Positions 44,051 through 52,017 of a stretch of DNA of 64,000 nt are shown here, one piece after another. The translations under genes and the position numbers were made by a program. Every line of letters starts with the position of its first letter. Within the stretch, counting starts at the first letter, position 1. Under the pieces are notes generated by a model. That model did no database searches, was not told the origin of the DNA, and saw nothing but the letters and a program-made list of their open reading frames with translations. Source of the DNA: Paenibacillus paridis (GTDB lineage Bacteria; Bacillota; Bacilli; Paenibacillales; Paenibacillaceae); assembly GCF_006345825.1 (NCBI RefSeq), contig NZ_VCIX01000077.1:81581-145580 (forward strand), given 5' to 3'.

Positions 44051-45247
44051 TTAATTTTCAAGACTCTGTACGATGTTTATATTGTTCAAATGAAGATTTT
44101 CTTGCTGTTCCTCCTCTGTCAGCTCCTCCCCGCTTACTGGAGCCGCAAATCCCTTAAACAACAGCTTGCCATCTTCAAGATTAAGCACCGCTACTCCGGA
44201 AGTATCGTCATGATCTATCAAATATAGATAAGCACGATCCGACTCGATGATTGCGGCTTTAATTTCATCCACGCCAAGCTGTTCCGCAGTAACTGTCGCA
44301 TAGCTGCGCTTTCTTTCATTTGTTTCCGTATTGTACACGGATAATGTCACAACGTGAGGGTCAATCTCCGCGTAATAAATGAGTTCATTTTGTAAGCCGT
44401 ATACTACAAATCTGCCTTCCCACAATGGCTCTTCCCGCTCGGTCAGAATACCGGTTAAATAGGAATAAGAATAATAGAACACTTTTCTGTCTTCTCCATC
44501 GCCTGTGCTTCCTACAAAGAAGATCGTGTCGTTCGCATTGTTGAGGCTTTTGTTTTGAATCTTCGTCAATTGCACATCCTGCCCTTTTCTCTCGTTAGCC
44601 TGGCTGCTTACATCCACTTGTCGAAGCTGCTTGCCTGTTTTTAGATCAAAAACATATACCAATTCATATGTTTTTTGGTTGCTGTACTTTCTAAATAGGA
44701 TGTGCGCCTCATTCTCCACGCGCTGAACGTCTTCTATTGCATAGATATCATCAGAATAACCCAGCGCAATCGATTTGAAGCGAACTACTTTTTCCGACTC
44801 TTCATCTAAAAACGAAAGCTGTAGCTTTGCATGGGGAGCATTCGTATTTCGAGTAGTTGTAGACAAATCAGCATAAATAACTATTTCATCATCTCGGTAA
44901 AAACCGCCTACATTATCTTTGCCCCGCATAAAGGTTTTATGGTCCTTCAAAAGCTGCTGCATTTCAAGATTCTCGTAAAACCATGAATTGGCCTGCAATA
45001 TATCCGTGCGAAAGTTGCCTTTTTCTTTATAATACTTGCTGCCTTTCACGCTTACCTCCAGAAACTCGGAGCGCATATCGCCATAATACGAACCTGATAA
45101 AACAACTGCCGCGCCTTCCTTGGCATTCCCTTGAACAGTTTCGATTTGAAATTTCGGCAAATGATTCAGAATGCCTACGAAGTAATATGTGCCAATGCCG
45201 CTCACCGAAAGCAGCAATAGTGCTATAGAAAACCAGTAACGTCTCAT
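44051..45247 (-). CDS. Membrane-anchored extracytoplasmic protein of the GntR-ABC operon, function unknown
   Basis: 398 residues from ATG 45247, with AGGAG seven bases upstream; an earlier in-frame start at 45301 overlaps the previous gene. One N-terminal membrane segment (YWFSIALLLLSVSGIGTYYFVG) is followed by a large beta-rich extracellular region with repeated 'IYADLS', 'IYAIEDV', 'VYVFDLKTGKQLRQV' and 'LNLEDGKLLFKGF' strands suggesting a propeller-like fold. It follows the permease gene by 11 bp. Comparable large extracytoplasmic proteins accompany YtrB/BcrA-type exporters; role here unknown. Confidence 0.7.
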   Translation of the reverse strand: MRRYWFSIALLLLSVSGIGTYYFVGILNHLPKFQIETVQGNAKEGAAVVLSGSYYGDMRSEFLEVSVKGSKYYKEKGNFRTDILQANSWFYENLEMQQLLKDHKTFMRGKDNVGGFYRDDEIVIYADLSTTTRNTNAPHAKLQLSFLDEESEKVVRFKSIALGYSDDIYAIEDVQRVENEAHILFRKYSNQKTYELVYVFDLKTGKQLRQVDVSSQANERKGQDVQLTKIQNKSLNNANDTIFFVGSTGDGEDRKVFYYSYSYLTGILTEREEPLWEGRFVVYGLQNELIYYAEIDPHVVTLSVYNTETNERKRSYATVTAEQLGVDEIKAAIIESDRAYLYLIDHDDTSGVAVLNLEDGKLLFKGFAAPVSGEELTEEEQQENLHLNNINIVQSLEN

Positions 45248-45258
45248 CGCCATTCTCC

Positions 45259-46101
45259 TCACACCGTAATCTTTTTGGCCAGCAGCCTCGAACCCAGCCA
45301 CACCGATACGCCTGCCACAACGAAGAATAATAACAATACCAAAACATAAATTTCCATAGGATATAAAGGAATAATGCTGCTATCAAGTCCAAAATACAAA
45401 AACGGAGCAGCTACAACCAAAACGCAGCCTGCCAAATAAAGTATTCCGTATAAAATCCCCATGCGCTGATAGCTTCTTTCCAATAAAATGGCGGTAAAAA
45501 GCATTAACACAGCGATCGTCCCCAAACCGTAAATATAAAAGAACTGTTCAAATTGCCGCGGAATCAGCTCGACCAGTGCCTGATTTATGTTAATGACGTC
45601 TACAATATGGGATTCCGACCTTAGCTCGGCAGGAACAACAAGCTTAAGCACTAGCTCCTGAACAGGCAGCATAACCAGCTGGAAGGCAACTATGGACAAC
45701 ACGAACAGCAGCAATGCCGTTATTTTGGCCAAAAAAAGATTGTGTCTTGCTGTCGGCAGCATTAGCAACCGATAAATAAACGTGTGCCGTCCCATCCAGT
45801 CCCGGTACCAGATGAAAAAAACATATAAAGACAGAACAGCAATACAGAGCAGAACCGGTAAAATAAACCACATTTGTGTATTCGACATCGCCCACTCGAA
45901 CGTAAGCGTATCGGGAACCGAATCGAAGTATTTCCGCGTATCACTTCCCTGAATCTTCTGTTCCTCAAATTGCGCCATAGCTTTCTTCAGCGTCCAAATC
46001 AAACCACTGAATTGAAAAATAGCCGTGATCCCCATCATAGCGATGAGAATCCAACGAAAACGATGGATTTCCATATGTACCAGCTTCAAGTAACGATTCA
46101 T
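45259..46101 (-). CDS. ABC transporter membrane subunit (ABC-2/YtrC-like)
   Basis: 280 residues with about six membrane segments (WILIAMMGITAIFQFSGLIW; FILPVLLCIAVLSLYVFFIWY; ITALLLFVLSIVAFQLVML; TIAVLMLFTAILL; a final IYVLVLLLFFVVAGVSVWLG). A ~50-residue extracellular loop follows the first. The start overlaps the ATPase stop by 4 bp. With the ATPase upstream it would form an exporter or sensor of the YtrBC/BcrAB kind. Substrate unknown. Confidence 0.78.
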   Translation of the reverse strand: MNRYLKLVHMEIHRFRWILIAMMGITAIFQFSGLIWTLKKAMAQFEEQKIQGSDTRKYFDSVPDTLTFEWAMSNTQMWFILPVLLCIAVLSLYVFFIWYRDWMGRHTFIYRLLMLPTARHNLFLAKITALLLFVLSIVAFQLVMLPVQELVLKLVVPAELRSESHIVDVININQALVELIPRQFEQFFYIYGLGTIAVLMLFTAILLERSYQRMGILYGILYLAGCVLVVAAPFLYFGLDSSIIPLYPMEIYVLVLLLFFVVAGVSVWLGSRLLAKKITV

Positions 46102-46787
46102 GCCCTGTACACCTCTCTCATCACATCAATAACCGATTTGCCTTCCTCGCTCCGCATCTCCTCGCAATGAAACGATTGGCTGACCACTCCATCCTTTAAT
46201 AACACCGCTTTATCGATGAGATGTTCCATGTCCCCGATTTCATGTGTCGTAAGCAGCACGCCGCGATGCTGGATTAAGTCACTGGTAAACACTTCTGTAA
46301 TGGCCTCCCTACTGAATAGATCGATGCCGGAGAATGGCTCGTCGAGCAGCAAATAATCCGAATCCTGCCCCAGGCCCAGCACCAAACTAAACTTTGCAGC
46401 GGTTCCTTTGGACAAGCTGCCGATTTTGACCGCATGCTCCAGCCGAAAAAACTTCATCAGCTCATCCGCCCGTTTCTCATTCCAGCTATCATAAAAATCC
46501 GCCATAAAACGAAGCGCATCGGACAGCTTCATGCCGGCAGGCATCGTTAAATGATCCGGTACAAAAGAAATCTTCTCATAAAGCTCTGGCATGAGAGTTT
46601 GGCCATCAATGTGAATCGTCCCTCCCGAAACTGGAGTAAGGCCCATGATCGCTTTTAAAACCGTCGATTTTCCTGCACCATTCGTTCCGATCAAACAGGT
46701 GATTTCTCCTTTGGCCGCCGTAAAAGAAACCCCGTTCAACACATTCCGGCGACGATAACGCTTGCGAATTTCCTTAACCTCAATCAT
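46098..46787 (-). CDS. ABC transporter ATP-binding protein (YtrB-like)
   Basis: 229 residues, single nucleotide-binding domain: Walker A GTNGAGKST at 34-42, Q-loop region followed by VPDHLTMPAGM, a divergent signature LSKGTAAKF, Walker B YLLLDEPFSGID and switch His in LLTTHEIGD. It overlaps the GntR gene by 8 bp upstream and the membrane-subunit gene by 4 bp downstream, so the three are translationally coupled. It is the only ABC ATPase in the window and belongs to an exporter-type clade, so it is unlikely to power the sugar importers. Confidence 0.92.
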   Translation of the reverse strand: MIEVKEIRKRYRRRNVLNGVSFTAAKGEITCLIGTNGAGKSTVLKAIMGLTPVSGGTIHIDGQTLMPELYEKISFVPDHLTMPAGMKLSDALRFMADFYDSWNEKRADELMKFFRLEHAVKIGSLSKGTAAKFSLVLGLGQDSDYLLLDEPFSGIDLFSREAITEVFTSDLIQHRGVLLTTHEIGDMEHLIDKAVLLKDGVVSQSFHCEEMRSEEGKSVIDVMREVYRA

Positions 46788-47181
46788 GCTTTGCCCCCAT
46801 TTCCCTGTACTGGCGTTCGACCATCAGCAGCAGCTCATCGATCGGAATATCTATTTTTTGAACGGTTTGCAAAAAATCTCGGACTGCGCTGCCAAGCAGC
46901 TCCGCTCTAATCTGACTTAGTACATGCGTATCCTGGGTTATTCGGCTGGGTAAATTGCCTTCCGTCACAATCAACTGCTGATCCTCCATTTCCTTATAAG
47001 CTTTCTGAACCGTATTCGGATTAATCTTCATTAAAGCGCCTAGTTCCCTGCGGGAAGGAATAGCTTGCCCTGCTTTTGCATGACCCGTGGCAATTCGTTC
47101 CTTGAAGTGCCGGACGACTTGCATATAGACAGGATCCCTGTTATTGAATGCTATTTCAGTCCATCCTTCGCTTGTGTTCAT
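46780..47181 (-). CDS. GntR-family repressor, YtrA subfamily
   Basis: 133 residues from ATG 47181, which has GAGAGG upstream; an in-frame start 24 bases earlier lacks one. The N-terminal winged helix (VYMQVVRHFKERIATGHAKAGQAIPSRRELGALMKINPNTVQKAYKEMEDQQLI region, residues ~15-80) is typical. The short C-terminal tail (~50 residues) is the YtrA type, without a large ligand domain. It is first in the operon of ATPase, membrane subunit, membrane protein and small protein, and it should repress it through the palindrome at 47235-47260. Confidence 0.9.
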   Translation of the reverse strand: MNTSEGWTEIAFNNRDPVYMQVVRHFKERIATGHAKAGQAIPSRRELGALMKINPNTVQKAYKEMEDQQLIVTEGNLPSRITQDTHVLSQIRAELLGSAVRDFLQTVQKIDIPIDELLLMVERQYREMGAKHD

Positions 47182-47234
47182 CGCTATACCTCTCATTCCG
47201 AACATGTGTGTGTACTACGCTCTTCATACATCTA

Positions 47235-47269
47235 AAGTGTATTATGCACGTAATACACTTTTGTGTCAA
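47235..47269 (-). promoter_or_regulatory. Promoter and GntR/YtrA-type operator of the ABC operon
   Basis: Minus-strand TTGACA (47264-47269), a 17-bp spacer and CATAAT (47241-47246) form a near-consensus promoter about 60 bp before the GntR start. A perfect palindrome with arms AAGTGTATTA and TAATACACTT around TGCACG (47235-47260) covers the spacer and -10. The AGTGTA/TACACT ends resemble the known YtrA operator, fitting autorepression. Confidence 0.8.
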
Positions 47270-47373
47270 TCGTTACCAATTGAAGATGGTTTTAGGTCAA
47301 TTTCATCATTTTGAAACCTTTTCCATTTCCACACGTCTATGTGTTAATACTAATTATGGAAGAGAGGCTCCCC

Positions 47374-49203
47374 ATGAATCGGAAAAAGCTTCGTAAATCA
47401 TCGATAGCCGCCTTAACAGCGGCTCTGTCTGCAACATTAATCGTATCGATCCCTTCTACAGCGGTAGCTCAAAGCTTGCCCCATGGTTTTACCTTGCTTG
47501 AGGATGAACAAGCTCCTCACGGCAAAACGGTAAGCGTTTTCTTTCAGGATTTGCCCGTTAATCTTCCTTCTGCGCCCCGTCTAATCAATGGCACGCTTAT
47601 GGTGCCGGGCAAGGGCTTGCTGGAAGGGCTCGGTTACAAGCTAGAATGGCAGGCTAAGGAACGCAAGCTCCTTGCAGTCCAAGAAAATAAACCAACGATC
47701 CTATTCCAAGCGAACGTTGCTCAAGCGGAAATCGGTGGTAAAGTATGGAACGGACTTCCTGCTGCGCCATTCATCGATAACCAGACACTTTGGGTCCCTC
47801 TTCGACTTGTCGTAGAAGCGCACGGGCTGCGAATGGTTTGGAATGCGCAACAAAGCTATGCCATCGTTTCCGATCCGCAAGCACTGCCTAAATTCAGCGT
47901 CATGACAAAGATGGATAATGGAATCGTAGAACAACCAGATCAGCTCTTTAATCATTTAAAACAAGCGACCAAGATGAATATTAACTTCGTGCAGGTGGAC
48001 CCGGAATATTATCGTGAGAAAACAATGGTCATGATCGCAGCGGGTGACCCAACAGCGCTCATGCTGCTCCAGGACCCTTATGTATTTCAAAATGAGCTGC
48101 TTGCGAGCATTGCCCTTGATTTGACGTCAGAGCTTGAAGCTTTCCCAAAACTGAAAGCGCTGGCTCAGAGCGGACCCGGCAGTCGAGTCTTAAATGGGAA
48201 AATAGTAGGCATACCGCGGCCAGGAGATCCTCGCAATGCAGCCTTCCCTGCCATTCGCAAGGATTGGCTGGATAAGCTTGGGCTGGCGATGCCGCAAACG
48301 ATGGATCAGCTTTTTACGGTAATGAAAACATTTGTTGAGCTTGATCCCGATGGCAATGGGAAGAAAGACACCTTAGGGCTTGTCGGGTATTTAAACGGCA
48401 GTGGACTCGGCACCTTATCATGGGTGGAGCATGCGTATACGGGAAGCCCTGACCGCTTCTCTGTTAAAGAGGGCAAAGTCATTGATCATTTGGTAACCAG
48501 CGAGGAGACTTCGGCACTGCAATGGCTTGCCAAAGCGTACTCGGAAGGTTTAATCGACAAGGAATTTGCGGTTTTGTCAGGGAATCAGGTACAGGAGGGA
48601 CTGCGTGGGAACAAGGCGGGACTGGCTTCCATGAGCATGAACGAAGCAGCCGAGCTTACTGGCGATGCTGCCATTTGGCTGCCGCTTCCAACCATCAAAG
48701 CCACAGCAGCCAGTTCTCCGATTGTCCCTTGGAGTTCTCAGGGCAACGGGACTTATATCATCACCAAAATATCAAAAGTGGAGACAAAACAGGTACTCTC
48801 TTGGCTGAATTACGGGCTGGAAAAAACAGATGACGGTAGCTGGGGTACTATCGAGGGATGGCAGCAAACGGATCAGGAAGCCGTTAACAGCTTGTTCGGA
48901 CAAACCGATCTGCTTAAAAATAACAGCAAGCTGGCTGCTCTCCCTGAAGCCATTCGCAATGAATACAAAGCGGCAGTCACCGAATGGAGAAAAACCTCCT
49001 ATTCCTCCTCCCTGCCTGAGGCAAGCAGCTTATGGAGTACGGGCAAATATGCCGAGCAAAGCGCCAAACTGGAACAGTCTAAGCTCAAAGTCATCATGGG
49101 TGCAGCCTCTATCGAAGATTGGAAAACCTTTGTGAGCGAATATACTGCATCTGCAGAGTATAAAGCCATGCTGGAAAAATTAAATAAGCTGGCTGCTAGG
49201 TGA
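47374..49203 (+). CDS. Secreted stalk-domain (copper amine oxidase N-like) fused to a solute-binding-protein domain
   Basis: 609 residues from ATG 47374 (GAGAGG upstream; earlier in-frame starts lack a site). The signal peptide ends near TAVAQS with no lipobox Cys. Residues ~50-165 form a copper-amine-oxidase-N-like/stalk domain (LINGTLMVPGKGLLEGLGYKL, ERKLLAV, FIDNQTLWVPLRLVVEAHGL). Residues ~175-609 resemble family-1 sugar-binding proteins (AFPAIRKDWLDKLGLAMPQTM, FVELDPDGNGKKDTLGL). There are no permease genes beside it. It may bind wall or polymer material outside the cell rather than serve an importer. It has its own terminator. Confidence 0.78.
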   Translation: MNRKKLRKSSIAALTAALSATLIVSIPSTAVAQSLPHGFTLLEDEQAPHGKTVSVFFQDLPVNLPSAPRLINGTLMVPGKGLLEGLGYKLEWQAKERKLLAVQENKPTILFQANVAQAEIGGKVWNGLPAAPFIDNQTLWVPLRLVVEAHGLRMVWNAQQSYAIVSDPQALPKFSVMTKMDNGIVEQPDQLFNHLKQATKMNINFVQVDPEYYREKTMVMIAAGDPTALMLLQDPYVFQNELLASIALDLTSELEAFPKLKALAQSGPGSRVLNGKIVGIPRPGDPRNAAFPAIRKDWLDKLGLAMPQTMDQLFTVMKTFVELDPDGNGKKDTLGLVGYLNGSGLGTLSWVEHAYTGSPDRFSVKEGKVIDHLVTSEETSALQWLAKAYSEGLIDKEFAVLSGNQVQEGLRGNKAGLASMSMNEAAELTGDAAIWLPLPTIKATAASSPIVPWSSQGNGTYIITKISKVETKQVLSWLNYGLEKTDDGSWGTIEGWQQTDQEAVNSLFGQTDLLKNNSKLAALPEAIRNEYKAAVTEWRKTSYSSSLPEASSLWSTGKYAEQSAKLEQSKLKVIMGAASIEDWKTFVSEYTASAEYKAMLEKLNKLAAR

Positions 49204-49215
49204 ATAAATTTACAT

Positions 49216-49265
49216 ACAACATGAGCCTTGGAAGAGATTCCAAGGCTCATGTTGTTATCTTTTTC
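49216..49265 (+). terminator. Terminator after the stalk/binding-protein fusion gene
   Basis: An 18-bp stem (ACAACATGAGCCTTGGAA and its complement) with loop GAGA is followed by TATCTTTTT. It lies between convergent genes. Confidence 0.9.
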
Positions 49266-49272
49266 TGCTTGT

Positions 49273-50214
49273 TTATGATCCAACGAGGTATCGGAAGTTC
49301 TCCTCTGCTCGAGAATTAGGAGCATTAAGCCGGTTCAGGTGATTATAAAAGCTGTATGGAAATTTAAAGGCATGCCCGAAATACCAGTCCACCTGCCGAA
49401 AGCCCTTTATCCAATATTCCGCCTCCAACGGCAGCCACTCCGAACGACTTGCCAGAGGAAGAGGCACACGGTCAATAGGAGAGAATAACGGGAGCGGATG
49501 ATCAGGATTTATAGCCTGACTTACCCGAAGAACCTTAATTAGCTTTAGAAGTGAAGGGATCCCTTTCCGAAAATACTCATCATGGCCAAGATCATGCAAG
49601 GCATTCAAGGCTTGTGAAAAAGTAAGCATATGCCCAATTAAATCATGATGAGCCTCCGCTTTATAAATCGTCTGGAAAGACGTTAGCTCCTTTAATACAA
49701 GCTCGGATAGCTGGGCTGAATTTTGAATATTAGGAAACTGATCCCCTTCCGTCAATTCCAGCCTCTTCACATCCGAAACCGAGTAACCAAGCCACGACCT
49801 GCCGGGGATGGTCTTTTGGAAAGATTGAATCAAGCACGATATGCCTGCAATATCATCCTCATGTCCCCAGTTGCCCAGTTCTTTAATCGCGAGCAAACTG
49901 ATAGCGGCATAGATTACATTATGTCCGACGTAGTGAAGCTCGTCCATGGTTGGCCACAAGGCATGAAGAATCAGCCCTGTCGCCTCATTGGCGCTCAGCT
50001 CTCCCTCTGACACATATACATAGGAGCGGCTGCTAAGCATCAAATCGCACTCAGCCGCAATTCGAGCTGCTGTCTCATCGGACATTTTATTTTCTTTGAC
50101 AAAAAAATAACTGGCAATCGCTGCCGCTCCGTAATGCGCCTCCCAAATGTCGCCCGTACGCCTCTTGCACTGCGACAGGATCGATAGACCTTTCTCTAAA
50201 ATGCGTATATCCAT
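49273..50214 (-). CDS. Hypothetical protein, probably all-helical
   Basis: 313 residues that I do not recognise. It has no signal peptide or membrane segment. Text such as GDIWEAHYGAAAIASYFFVKEN, ATGLILHALWP, VGHNVIYAAISLLAIKEL and HDLIGHMLTFSQALNALHDLGH suggests repeated helical pairs with conserved His/Trp, in the manner of alpha/alpha-barrel or questin-like proteins. A good AGGAG seven bases before the ATG supports it as real. It is convergent with the fusion gene and monocistronic. Several His residues (H69-like and DLIGH/DLGH) could bind a metal; this is speculative. Confidence 0.65.
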   Translation of the reverse strand: MDIRILEKGLSILSQCKRRTGDIWEAHYGAAAIASYFFVKENKMSDETAARIAAECDLMLSSRSYVYVSEGELSANEATGLILHALWPTMDELHYVGHNVIYAAISLLAIKELGNWGHEDDIAGISCLIQSFQKTIPGRSWLGYSVSDVKRLELTEGDQFPNIQNSAQLSELVLKELTSFQTIYKAEAHHDLIGHMLTFSQALNALHDLGHDEYFRKGIPSLLKLIKVLRVSQAINPDHPLPLFSPIDRVPLPLASRSEWLPLEAEYWIKGFRQVDWYFGHAFKFPYSFYNHLNRLNAPNSRAEENFRYLVGS

Positions 50215-50304
50215 CTCCTCGCTCCTCTTATGAGCATCATAGTTGTCTATGAACTGCTTCCTCTACGATTCATTCGTTTCCCGGCTATGTTATAGAATTA
50301 AAAA

Positions 50305-50341
50305 TCGAGCCAGACAAAAGAGTTTCTTTTGCCAGGCTCGA
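50305..50341 (-). terminator. Probable terminator after the SPFH gene
   Basis: An imperfect stem, TCGAGCCAGACAAAAG with CTTTTGCCAGGCTCGA, has an AGTTT loop and lies about 25 bp after the SPFH stop. The minus strand continues TTTTTAATTC. Confidence 0.75.
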
Positions 50342-50365
50342 TGGAATCATTGAGAGATCCTTTGC

Positions 50366-51295
50366 TTACTCTTTCGTCGCTTTCAGCATTTCTCCGATAG
50401 CCCCAATGCTACCTAGCGTATCAACCGCTCGAGTCGGAAGGAATATTTTGTTCGCTGGCCCCTTGGCAATGTCGGTAAGCGCCTCTAGGGAACGGTAAGT
50501 AAGGATATTATCGTCCAGGCCTGCGGATCGAATCAATTCGATACGGGCTTTCTCCGCTTCCGCGATCGATTGGATGGCTTTCGCTTCCCCAAGTGCCTCA
50601 AGCTCCTGCGCATGACGCTGACCTTCCGCCTGGCGGATCCGGGCTTCCTTGTCGCCCTCTGCTTTTAGGATTTTACTTTGCTTGTCACCCTCGGCACGCA
50701 AAATCATATCCTGCTTCGCCGCTTCCGCATCAAGCACCATCGCCCGCTTGCTCCGCTCGGCTTTCATTTGCTTATCCATCGCATCCTGAATATCGATCGG
50801 CGGCTGAATGTCGATAACCTCCACCCGCTCGATGCGCACGCCCCATTTCTCGGTCGCTTCATCCAGAGCAATTCGGATATCGGAGGATATTTTCTCGCGT
50901 CCGGACAACGTCTCGTCCAGCTCCATTTTACCGATAATTTGCCGCATGGTCGCCGTACTGATATTCCGAACCCCGTACACATAATCAGAGATGCCGTATG
51001 TAGCTTGCTCCGGCCCCGTCACCTGATAAAAGATAATGGTATCGATTTTCACCTGCACGTTATCCTTTGTAATAACGGTTTGCGGAGGCACGTTTGCCTG
51101 TTGGATACGCAAATCATGGTATGTTCTCACATGGTCAATGATCGGAATCAGAATATTGATACCGGCGGTCAGCAAACGGTTGTATTTGCCAAGCCGCTCT
51201 ACCACTCCGACTCTTTGCTGCGGAACGATCTTAACTGACAATGCAACAAATATAACAACGATGACTAACAAAATTAAGGTTAAAATAATGCCCAT
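50366..51295 (-). CDS. SPFH/band-7 membrane protein (QmcA/paraslipin type)
   Basis: 309 residues. A single N-terminal membrane segment (IILTLILLVIVVIFVALSV) precedes an SPFH domain (VPQQRVGVVERLGKYNRLLTAGINILIPIIDHVRTYHDLR). Next comes an Ala/Glu-rich helical region (AEGDKQSKILKAEGDKEARIRQAEGQRHAQEL), then a short tail with EMLKATKE. The start directly abuts the NfeD stop upstream, so both are one operon. NfeD/SPFH pairs organise membrane microdomains or protein quality control. This is the second SPFH locus in the window, distinct from hflKC. Confidence 0.9.
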   Translation of the reverse strand: MGIILTLILLVIVVIFVALSVKIVPQQRVGVVERLGKYNRLLTAGINILIPIIDHVRTYHDLRIQQANVPPQTVITKDNVQVKIDTIIFYQVTGPEQATYGISDYVYGVRNISTATMRQIIGKMELDETLSGREKISSDIRIALDEATEKWGVRIERVEVIDIQPPIDIQDAMDKQMKAERSKRAMVLDAEAAKQDMILRAEGDKQSKILKAEGDKEARIRQAEGQRHAQELEALGEAKAIQSIAEAEKARIELIRSAGLDDNILTYRSLEALTDIAKGPANKIFLPTRAVDTLGSIGAIGEMLKATKE

Positions 51296-51730
51296 TTAAT
51301 AAATTCCTCCCCATTTTTCAACTTGAAGCACCGCGCTTCCTCTGCTTACGACAATGACCGTCTCTCCCTTAGACAAAGGCTCGTTCGACAATGCACTCCA
51401 GGTTTCGTTCCCCACTTTGACAATGCCTGGCGCATCAGTCGACACATTTTCCAACACAATGCCCTGCTTGCCGACCAGTTCGTCCACGGCATCCTTAAAG
51501 CCGCGCGATGCCCGAACCCGCCTCGTAAGCGGCTTAGTAAAGATCGTTAAAATAAGGGCAACCGCGCAGCCAACAATCACTTCGAGCACCAGTCCACCCG
51601 GAAAAATAAAATCAATAACGGCTGCAAACACAGCGCCTATCGCAAGCCAGAGCAAATAAAAGGTAAGCGTTAGCATCTCTACAATGACCAAAACGCCAGC
51701 AGCAATGAGCCAAATCACCCATAAATCCAT
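51296..51730 (-). CDS. NfeD-family membrane protein (short form)
   Basis: 144 residues. Two to three membrane segments (WVIWLIAAGVLVIVEMLTLTFYLLWLAIGAVFAAVIDF and VIVGCAVALILTIF) are followed by a C-terminal OB-fold-like soluble domain (GKQGIVLENVSTDAPGIVKVGNETWSAL). It lacks the ClpP-like protease domain of long NfeD proteins. It is cotranscribed with the SPFH gene, the usual pairing. AGGAG precedes the ATG. Confidence 0.9.
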   Translation of the reverse strand: MDLWVIWLIAAGVLVIVEMLTLTFYLLWLAIGAVFAAVIDFIFPGGLVLEVIVGCAVALILTIFTKPLTRRVRASRGFKDAVDELVGKQGIVLENVSTDAPGIVKVGNETWSALSNEPLSKGETVIVVSRGSAVLQVEKWGGIY

Positions 51731-52017
51731 CCTGTCACTCTCCTCTCCACCATGATTGCCTACCCTTATTAAACCATATTTCCTTGAAATATATGCTAAA
51801 AAAAGAAAATTACGAACAGAAACCTGACATTTCGTTTAAAACATTCCTTCATCATGTGAAATAGCGTAATTTGTCGATTCTTTTTCACTTCCCGAGCAGC
51901 ATTCGACAGAATATTAATCGACGATGATATAAATAACGCTTGCCAAACCGACAATGAATATGTAGAATCATCAAGGGTCTTTTTACAAACTACATATCAT
52001 TGGAGGCATTTTTCGAC

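Noticed and set aside
50678..51238. 186-codon frame antisense to the SPFH gene
   Set aside because: Shadow frame; the SPFH protein on the opposite strand is a clear family member.
51731..52017. Upstream region of uraA searched for a purine riboswitch or PyrR attenuator
   Set aside because: No conserved motif of either kind and no terminator/antiterminator pair seen.
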